A DNA stretch of 64,000 nucleotides from Gymnogyps californianus (lineage: Eukaryota > Chordata > Aves > Accipitriformes > Cathartidae): NCBI RefSeq assembly GCF_018139145.2, contig NC_059500.1, positions 31,539,437 through 31,603,436 on the forward strand, given 5' to 3'. Below are positions 24,981 through 64,000 of the stretch, piece after piece; the first letter of the stretch is position 1, and each line of letters begins with the position of its first letter. A program made the translations under genes and the position numbers. The notes below the pieces were generated by a model. The model was not told where the DNA came from and made no database searches. It worked only from the letters and a program-made list of their open reading frames with translations.

Positions 24981-25704
24981 TGGATGCAAAATGCTGATCA
25001 CTAGCAATGTAAATCAGTAAAATTTTGCAGACTGATAGCAATTGCTGAACAGAAGTTTATGTTGATGTTCCTACATCCCCAGGAAAAAGAACTCACTTAC
25101 AGCATGAACCACATTTCAACTATTTTTTATTTTAACCCCTCCGTTCTTAATACTTTTCTGCATAGCTAGATCACTTATCAACCCTAGTAAGTTAAGTGCT
25201 CTTTTCCAACGTTACAGCTCAGGGCTGGTATCATTTTGATAATGTACTTTGGTGACTCTTATAATTATCACATCTTGGCTATTGCATACTGGTTGAAGAA
25301 GGAATGTCCCTACATATCTGTTACCCAGTTACGTTTTAATCGGACTTCTCATTGGGATGCTTTGTATTAATTCTGAGTAATGTAAAACATCAGTGTGGCT
25401 AGAATTGCACCTAGGAGGTGCTGCAGTGGAGCTGGTCAGGTAGCGTGTCTCGATGCACTCTGCCACGAGACAACCATTTATTCACTATCTTGTTACAGTT
25501 CACTTCAGCCCTTTCCTTTTTTGTTCAGTAAACACTTCCTCAAAACTGTGGATTACGCACATAATGGTTTGCCATAGGGATTTTAATATTTGTTTAGGGT
25601 GCTGAAGTTGATTAGCCCTTCTTGTTCAACTGTGTAGTCAAACTCAGCTGATCTACACGTGCTTACAATCCTTGAAATACTTTTTGCCAGACTGTTAAAA
25701 GCCA

Positions 25705-25710
25705 AATAAA
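25705..25710 (+). promoter_or_regulatory. Distal poly(A) signal candidate of NIPSNAP3
   Basis: A perfect AATAAA followed by a TGTGTACA-rich stretch, giving a 3' UTR of about 0.86 kb if used. Which signal is used cannot be told from sequence. Confidence 0.5.
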
Positions 25711-25729
25711 TGTGTACAAAGCATGAATT

Positions 25730-27420
25730 TTTAGTGTTTACAGCTCAAGCTCTTACTCTTTTTAAACTGTGAAATGACAAACCCCATTCTCCAAGTACAG
25801 CATTTTGCAGGTGTTGCATTTTGGTCAACAACAGTCTTGGTAATAGTTGTTTTAGAACCAGTAAGCTAGAGTGAATAGCAGCAGGGCAGAGGGCACATGG
25901 GATGAGAAGTCAAACTTGTATTTTGCGTACAGTGGTACAGAGCACCCTCTTCTGCAATTTAAAGGTCACTAACTGGCAGAGCACTCAGGAGGCTTTTCCA
26001 CGGGTTAATCACTGACCTGCAATGAGCAATTGATTTCACTTCTCTACTGAAGTATTTTCGTGCAGTCTGCCTAATGATGATTATTGCTTCTGTAAAGTGC
26101 ATTAAGATCTCATGGAAAGCACTAAAAAACCAGCTGTAGGCAATTACAGTTATGTCCAAGGTGGGTGGATGGGATCCAGCTGCAGTAGTTAAGGGAGTAT
26201 AACAGGTCCCAGATCCTATACCCACATCTTCATACTCTCCTCCCCCTAACAAAGCCATCTTTAGCATTCTCAGGGTGGAACAAGCACTACTTCAGAGACC
26301 ACTGTCATATTTTACAAATCAACTTTTTAAGGTATAAATGGCTGATAAACCATCACTACCAAGTTGATTCAGAATGTTGCCTTATGGCAGCTAACTCAAA
26401 GGAGGACTTTTAGTAACAAAAACATGGGCTGAAAAATGGGACAGGGAATTAATAGGACATTTTTTTTCCTCACATGAACGCAAAAATTAAGTTTTATTGT
26501 TTACTGGAATAAAAAAATAGAGAAGTATACTAAAAAAAGTATAGTTTTTTTTAGTAAAACTATTTTCCTTGTCACCAGCATTGACAGTAAAGAATACTCA
26601 AGATGTTAGAGGTATGCTTTATTCCAAAGTTTGTTGTTTTCTGACAAGATGTTGATAAATCAAGCACATTACCCAAAGCACCAGCTGGACACTAGATTAA
26701 AACAGAAGACCCAAGAAATTTAATTGGCTTCTTATCTCAGGATGACTTTTCCTGATGAGTGTAACTGGAAGAATTGGTTGGATTCTGGAAGTTAACTGGT
26801 AGGACTACAGGCAGTAGCAGGCAAAATTTTAACATCAGTTTTCCTTTGAGCAATCAGACCATTATTCTACTTCCATTTGTAAACTGCTGTTCAAAATCAA
26901 CCTAGTATTAACTTGAATGATCTTCTTTTAATTTGATACTAGCTAAGGATTAGCTACATTTAGGGTATTTCAGAGTCTTTATACTCAAACGTAACATTTT
27001 GCTTTGTCAATGAAAACAGGTATAGGGTATTTTTAGCAAAGAGGAGGAACAATTATCAATAGTTGCAACTTGCCGCATCTCTGTAATGGAAATATTCAGA
27101 GGCAGGTACCTGACTTGGGATTTAAACATCCAGATAAGTTTGTTATGCTGTGCAGTTGGATTTGACACTTACACCGATCACTTTTTTCGGGACTTGCTGG
27201 AGATCTTTATTTACTAACTTTAGAAGCCTGAAGTAGCACTTGCCTTTCAAATCTTGTACCACCTCACTTGCCTGAAAACAGTATGTGCCCCATGCTAATT
27301 TGTAGACATACTGGAACTTGCTTGTACATTATGCATCAAAGTTCACAACAAAACAAAACCAGGCAAAACAAGAGCTGCTAACCACTCCTCAAAAGAACAT
27401 ATGCAAAAATGACACTTGGA
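25730..27420. other. Gap between convergent NIPSNAP3 and ABCA1 3' ends
   Basis: About 1.7 kb without genes. A/T-rich. It contains an 11-bp perfect inverted repeat with a 7-base loop at 26,528-26,556 and no recognised transposon. Confidence 0.6.
26528..26556. repeat. Inverted repeat (hairpin), 11-bp arms
   Basis: tactaaaaaaa (26,528-26,538), a 7-base loop, then its exact reverse complement tttttttagta (26,546-26,556). Arms are A/T-rich, so chance occurrence in this A/T-rich gap is plausible. Confidence 0.8.
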
Positions 27421-27442
27421 AGACCAATGGTGCCATAACAGC

Positions 27443-27448
27443 TTTATT
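27443..27448 (-). promoter_or_regulatory. ABCA1 poly(A) signal
   Basis: AATAAA on the minus strand (tttatt on plus) about 3.07 kb after the ABCA1 stop codon. It is followed by a G/T-rich stretch (gtgtcatttttg) about 30 bases downstream. The implied 3' UTR length is close to that of human ABCA1, which supports this as the main site. Confidence 0.65.
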
Positions 27449-30384
27449 TTTTACTTAATACAAGGCAATTAGAGTGCCTTTTAATACTTCACATAACAGT
27501 TATTAGCAAATACAAATATATATACTTTTTTTTTGCTTTTAATGAAAATGTCCATTTAAGTATTTAACTTAGAAATTTCAGTTGTGAAATCTCTCTAGAT
27601 TTTTGCAAAGTTAACAGATATTCCAGTGCAAAAATAGATCCCATTACAGATAGCATAAAGTGCTTGGAATGAAGGACCAGCTATAATTCAGGAGGGAAGG
27701 AGAAGCACAAAGTGGTAGTTTAACCATGGGGAAAATACAAGAACTCCTTACTGAAATACAAATGTACTACAAAGAGGGATGCAACATGTCAATAGTAATA
27801 AAGTTTAAAATAAGTTAACACCTCAGTGCAGTTTCATTATCAAGAGTGGTTCATATACTATATGTGACTCGAGTGATTTTTTTCCCCCCCCAACACACAC
27901 TTAAAATGGCTGTCTGAACTTATTCCATGACAAATCTTCATGTGAGAGTTGCATTATGCTGTCTGTACAGTACAAACAAGACAGATCAGAGCTGTGAAAT
28001 AGTTCGATTAAATATCCATGTTTACTGTAACATTTTGTCACAGATAGATAGCAGACTCTGTATGAGCATGACAGTCACAGGGCAATTGGAATCAAGAATC
28101 TCTTTTTGGTGGGCTAAGATTATTATGGTGTAACTGTTGTTTTCTGCTAAATTCATCATTTACATGAGCAGTTACAAAGAGCAAGTGACAGCCCTTTCAG
28201 AACCAAATCTGAATCCTCCTAGAACTCGTTTCAGTGCTACCTGCACTACTTCGGTGCAGTGCAAAACTTAAGCCCTTCACTTCGGTGACTTAATGCTGAT
28301 TTGTAATAGTGATTTTTAGCAGTGGTAAGCCTTCAATACATGCTACTTGTTTCAATGATACCGTAACATAGCTGCAGCCTGTTAAAGAGAAGTCATGGCT
28401 GTAGCTCAGCTGTTTAGTAATTTTTCTGCACCTGGAAGTCTGGTGTATTTCATCACCCTGTAACTCATCCCCATAGGGTGACGATGCCATAAAGGTAATA
28501 ACAAAGCATGTTTTAAGTGAGGTATACCAATCCCCATTACACTCCTTTCTCAATCCCCTTAGCAATGTATTATACAGATTTAAAAAAAAAAAAAAGTATG
28601 AAAAAGGCACTTCAGCAGAGCATGTAGTAAGCTCTTACTTTATCCCAAGGCAGGATACAGCAGGGACTGGGAACTTGTGCTAAATATTTAACTGTGTTTT
28701 AAAAATGCTGAATTGGTCAGTGTTACCAAGTATACCTGGAAATATGTAATCAACCTTCTTCAGGCTCATGCCAGCCTCTTCACTGTTTGTTGGGCTGCTA
28801 TGGGCATTCACAGAAGAAAATGGTGCATGATTGATTCATGGCGGAGTAGCATCAAGAACTAGTGCAGAACCTGTACGGGTATTTAAGGCGCAGGCATGAC
28901 ATACAGGAATAGCCCAGGAACTGCACTTGGGTTCAAACCCCATTACTGAACTTATTTCTGAATATAAAAGCAAGACGGAGGGGCCCATAAGTGTATTAAT
29001 GAAAGCATACTCTCCCATGACTGTTGTACAATGTGAACAAGAATTGGTTGTTCTTACTATATAATATCCCCTCTAATATTATTCTGGCTTTGTAAAACTT
29101 TAAAAATTTTGAACTATCTTGTTCTTCAAGGGGATTTTTACTGAAGCAGTTTGTCACATGTATAATAAGGGTGTATTATCCAGTTAGGGATCACCTAATG
29201 ACTGAAACTACACTGCACAACAGAAGCAGAAACTTACACATTAATCTAATGTTATATCAGTTTCCAAATGGGAAAATTTTAGGTGAACAACTTGCAGTAA
29301 TTGCAGATAGTGGCTGATTGCTAGAGTCTGGAACTTGGTCAGATCATGAATGTAGCTATCGCTGAATGGATAGAATGAGAGCATAGCATTGCAGGCATAA
29401 TGTAAAGAAATACTGTGGCTACAAAGATCAACTGAAAGCACTTTCAATCCCTAATTATGCTACCTACCTAAAGTCATAAATAATACTGTTTAAAAAAAAT
29501 CTACATCTCATTTCTAGTTTTATCTGGCAAAGCCAGAAATGGCAACATGCTTGTGCTAAGCAATAACTTCAGATGATGGGTACCTTTCTGGTGCAAAGCA
29601 GGGGTTAAAGAGCAGATATTACATATCTGAGTGACATCTCATGATTTAGAATTTGCTCTTGGCATTAGCAGCTTGTACAACTACGGACTTTGCTGCTGTG
29701 GTCCAAACCCTAGGTCTGCTTCTCACCCACTTCCTCCTACTAGGTGTTCATGCAGCTGCTGCAGTACCTCAAAGGAGCAGGAGAGTACTTAACTACACAA
29801 AAACCTAGTCAGAGTACGTTACTGGTTGCGATGCTGGTGGGACAATCCTGTGCATTTGCAGAGTTCACAGTTCTGCATATCACTACTTACTGATGGAGAT
29901 GTATGGATATGATGGCCTGTCTCTTGCCATCCCATCTGCACAGTGGCCCCAAATTTGTCACCAACTGACCTACACCAGTCTAGGAAAAGCAGCTGGTCGG
30001 GTAAGTTTTCACAAGCTAAGGCTACAACACTGGTGGTGACTTTTCTTGCCACTGACTGTCTTGGTGCATTCATTGCCAGCAATGGATGTAGCACCAGGAA
30101 ATTCCCACTCATGACATGAATGTTTTAAAGACTAAAACATGCATGTCTAAAATATCTATAAATAACCACTGGCCATGATTCCTCAATGAACTATTTTTGC
30201 AACCCTAGTAAAAACATACTGTACAGGACAAGATACAGTATGGTTGAAAGCCCACAGCATCTGGTGGGTGCTTTACCACAGCTTCAGAGTTATACTGTAA
30301 TGAGCTAAGTTCAAGTCTTTCACTTGAGAACAGTACAAGACGACTCCATGAGGCACTGCCCCTGTAAAGGAATTTTGTTTTCAT

Positions 30385-30406
30385 TGCATTGAATTGCATT
30401 GCATTG
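30385..30406 (-). promoter_or_regulatory. Cluster of three miR-33 seed-match sites
   Basis: The transcript strand contains CAATGCA three times: plus-strand tgcattg at 30,385-30,391, 30,395-30,401 and 30,400-30,406, the last two overlapping by two bases. Mammalian ABCA1 carries three clustered miR-33 sites early in its 3' UTR through which miR-33 (from SREBF introns) represses cholesterol efflux. Position and number match here. Confidence 0.85.
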
Positions 30407-30520
30407 AATGGTTATCAGTAGAGTGTCCAGTTTCTCTTCCTCTAGCTTCTTCTTTGGGAGTATCCTATCCCAGGAAAAGGAAGTTCGCATTCTGCTCATC
30501 ATTTCTTTGCTGAAATTGGC

Positions 30521-61844
<31,324 letters not shown>

Positions 61845-64000
61845 CTGGAGGGGGAGGTGGGAGGAGAGAGTGGAAGCAGGAACAGGATTAGCAAAAGGAG
61901 AAGATCTTGCCACTCTCCTTCAAATCACACATCTGTTTTGAACAGATGAGAATCCCCTTGAACGTAACATCAACAGTAAAGACCAGGGAAAGCACATTTC
62001 CCTGCGCCACAGTGGGAGAACGTAGAGGGAAGTCTCTTCTGTGCATGCACAAGGAACATGCCCTTGCCAAGCTCTTTACTCTTAGGTTTTCCCCTCCAGT
62101 GCTGTGGGTGGTTCCTGCCCTCCCCACCCTCTCACGTGGAAGCCACTTCTCCTCCCAGTTGCACAACGGCTCACATTCCAGTGGAGCCCCCTCACGCCGG
62201 GTGGGGTGGGGTGCCTTGAGTCAGAAGAGGGAGTAAGGAACAACACAGTCACAAAGTGAGTGCAGCTCACGGGACACAGGCTGGATGAGCTGCAGGCCCC
62301 AGCAGTGTCACCTGGCACAATTCCACCAAGGGCAGCAAGCCGCCACTGATTTACACCAAGCAGCGAGTTTGACCTCCTAGATCAGTATCACTTGTCCCTG
62401 CCCCAGCACCTCCCTGCCCCATAGTCAACAGCATTCCCAGAAAACCCTTGAAAACAAGCCCAGCTGCAGCCTGGAGCCTGATCACAGCATGAGCTGTGCA
62501 CGCAGCCAGCCACAGCAAGGAGCATTTTCCTGCCCAGCCGGCCTGACACCAGGCTCGAGGTGACAACGCACAACTGGCCAGGATGATTGGCACCTCCTGA
62601 CTTATTTGTCTGGCACAAGCATCTACCTGCAATATGTCATGAACAGAAGCACCAGGTGCTCAACCTGAGACATTCACTGCATTAATGTCGCCGTACTCAG
62701 AGGCATGGCCAAGCTCACCACAACGGAAAAAGCAATGCACCTCGATGAGCACTGGTTTCATGCTGCACTCGAGCATTGCTCTCAGACTCCCTGTCTGGAG
62801 ATGTAAGAACATCATCAGAGGTATGTCCATACAGACTAGAAGACTGTTTATCTTGGTACCCTCTGTGATAGTGACAATAAGTGGATGTTAGGAAAAAATA
62901 AGGCAAGGGCAAGAACGTAGGATACTTCCAAGTAACCTTCTAGCTTCCATTTATTTTCAGCTCAGGGAACTTCTGTCTCCTAACCCTTGATGAATTTCTT
63001 CATGGTAAACTCCTAGAGTTTTGAACATCCACGAGTATTTAACATCCAACACATCACTGGAAAGAACCTTCTCTCCCCTCTCCTTAACTTGGCTATGGTT
63101 ACTCCATTTGGCGCCATGTTTTTCGCACTAGAACGGACAGTGAACATTTAATTGCTCTCTTTTTCTGGGCCGCTCAATTCTATAGACCTCTGTCATATCC
63201 CCAACTCATCTCTTTTCCAAGCTGACAAGTCCCAGCCTACTCCCTTGTTCCTTGTGTGAAAGTCATTCCATTTCTCTATGTCCTAATTGCCCTTCTCTGA
63301 ACTTTTTCCAGTTCTGCTACCCCTTTTTGGAGAGGAAGGGCCTAGATCTGTATTCCATATCTAACAGGAGGGCAATCCACGGTTTTACGTAGTGTTACGG
63401 TAACATCTTACAGCTGGTTCTCTATCCCTTTTTAAATCTTTTCTAGCATTTGTCTGATTTCTTGACTGCTACTGAAATATCAGGTGATATTAACTTGGAT
63501 GTTCTTGCTGTGCTGCCCAGAACAGCAACATGCACTAATAAGGGCAAGCAGAGCTGCTGAGACACCTATTTGTAACTGCTCATCAACTGCATCTCAGAAA
63601 CAATTTTAGATGCTGTGGCCCAACTGCCCTGTTTTCAGAGACAATAACAGAGTCCGTCAAAGACCATCTGCCAGTTTTGCCCACTGTGTATCGGTTTTGT
63701 CACCTTTGTTTAAATAAAATGCAGATAATCAAAGTCTAGGACAGCTGGCAAAGCCAGCCAGCAACAATGCAGAAAGCGATGGTGTGCTGGAACAATTCAA
63801 TCCAAATTCACCCAAGGAAAGCACACCCAGAGTCCCTGGCCTTACACTGGGAGGCAAACCTGACCCTTTGTGTTCATCTGTAACACTGTGCATGCTCTAG
63901 ATGTGCCAACATCTGGACAAAAATTCTTGATGCTAAACAACAGCTACTATGTGTCACATACACAAGGAACCTCTATTTTTAGCTGCCTGAAAACACATGA
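61845..64000 (-). other. ABCA1 intron 8, 3' part (runs off window)
   Basis: More than 2.1 kb of intron upstream of exon 9. Searching for the exon 8 protein segment (human 'PSKELAEATKTLL' region) by eye on the minus strand finds nothing, so exon 8 lies beyond 64,000. The window-end stretch includes an old CR1 fragment at about 63,085-63,500. Confidence 0.75.
63085..63500 (-). mobile_element. Old CR1/L3-like LINE 3' fragment in ABCA1 intron 8
   Basis: Antisense CR1 hallmark on plus: 'ctcttttccaagctgacaag', 'tcccagcctac', 'gtcattccatttctctatgt', 'cctaattgcccttctctgaa', 'ctttttccagttctgctacc', 'agatctgtattcc'. Diverged, non-coding, in ABCA1 sense orientation (minus). Boundaries are approximate. 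Confidence 0.7.

Larger units (their letters stand above)
27425..30520 (-). other. ABCA1: ABCA1 3' untranslated region (exon 50)
   Basis: Non-coding part of the last exon, inferred from the stop codon at 30,521-30,523 and the poly(A) signal near 27,445. Three miR-33 seed matches lie about 115-135 bases after the stop. An internal tract reading T14 on the transcript sits near 28,581-28,594. No competing gene is seen on the plus strand. Confidence 0.7.

Noticed and set aside
61845..64000. ABCA1 exon 8 within the window
   Set aside because: No minus-strand translation resembles the human exon 8 segment, and the splice sites expected next to it are not seen. It must lie to the right of 64,000.

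Overview
This is a vertebrate nuclear window, most likely from a bird. The evidence is spliced animal genes with GT-AG introns, CR1 retrotransposon 3' ends of the avian/reptilian type, and compact introns. It holds two convergent genes that are also neighbours in human 9q31: NIPSNAP3 on the plus strand (coding exons at 18,854-24,861) and ABCA1 on the minus strand (coding exons at 30,521-61,844, continuing past the right edge). Both were recognised by translating the exons and comparing them with the human proteins from memory. No database search was run.

Layout: 1-18.5 kb is intergenic sequence with no gene I can support; it holds an old CR1 tail near 11.0-11.3 kb, small tandem repeats and A/T-rich tracts. 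A GC-rich, CpG-dense promoter region lies at about 18.6-19.25 kb and contains NIPSNAP3 exon 1. Six NIPSNAP3 exons follow, and its 3' end lies at about 25.0 or 25.7 kb. A gap of about 2 kb follows. Then comes the 3' end of ABCA1: poly(A) signal near 27.44 kb, a 3' UTR of about 3.1 kb and the stop codon at 30,521. From 30.5 to 61.8 kb there are 42 consecutive coding exons, equivalent to human exons 50 down to 9. Together they give an open frame of 1,986 codons plus stop, matching human residues 272-2261. Exons 1-8 and the ABCA1 promoter are outside the window.

ABCA1 is the plasma-membrane lipid floppase that loads phospholipid and cholesterol onto apolipoprotein A-I. The encoded part covers most of extracellular domain 1, transmembrane domain 1, nucleotide-binding domain 1, the regulatory linker, extracellular domain 2, transmembrane domain 2, nucleotide-binding domain 2 and the C-terminal tail, and all ATPase motifs are intact. 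NIPSNAP3 is a small two-domain protein with an Arg/Ala-rich leader typical of mitochondrial import.

Points worth a second look: a cluster of three miR-33 seed matches just after the ABCA1 stop codon; an apparent one-base frame break in NIPSNAP3 exon 1; a NAGNAG acceptor in NIPSNAP3; a GC-AG intron in ABCA1; a changed penultimate residue in the ABCA1 PDZ ligand; and a repeated KLF/Sp1-like motif array in NIPSNAP3 intron 1. I found no previously undescribed system.
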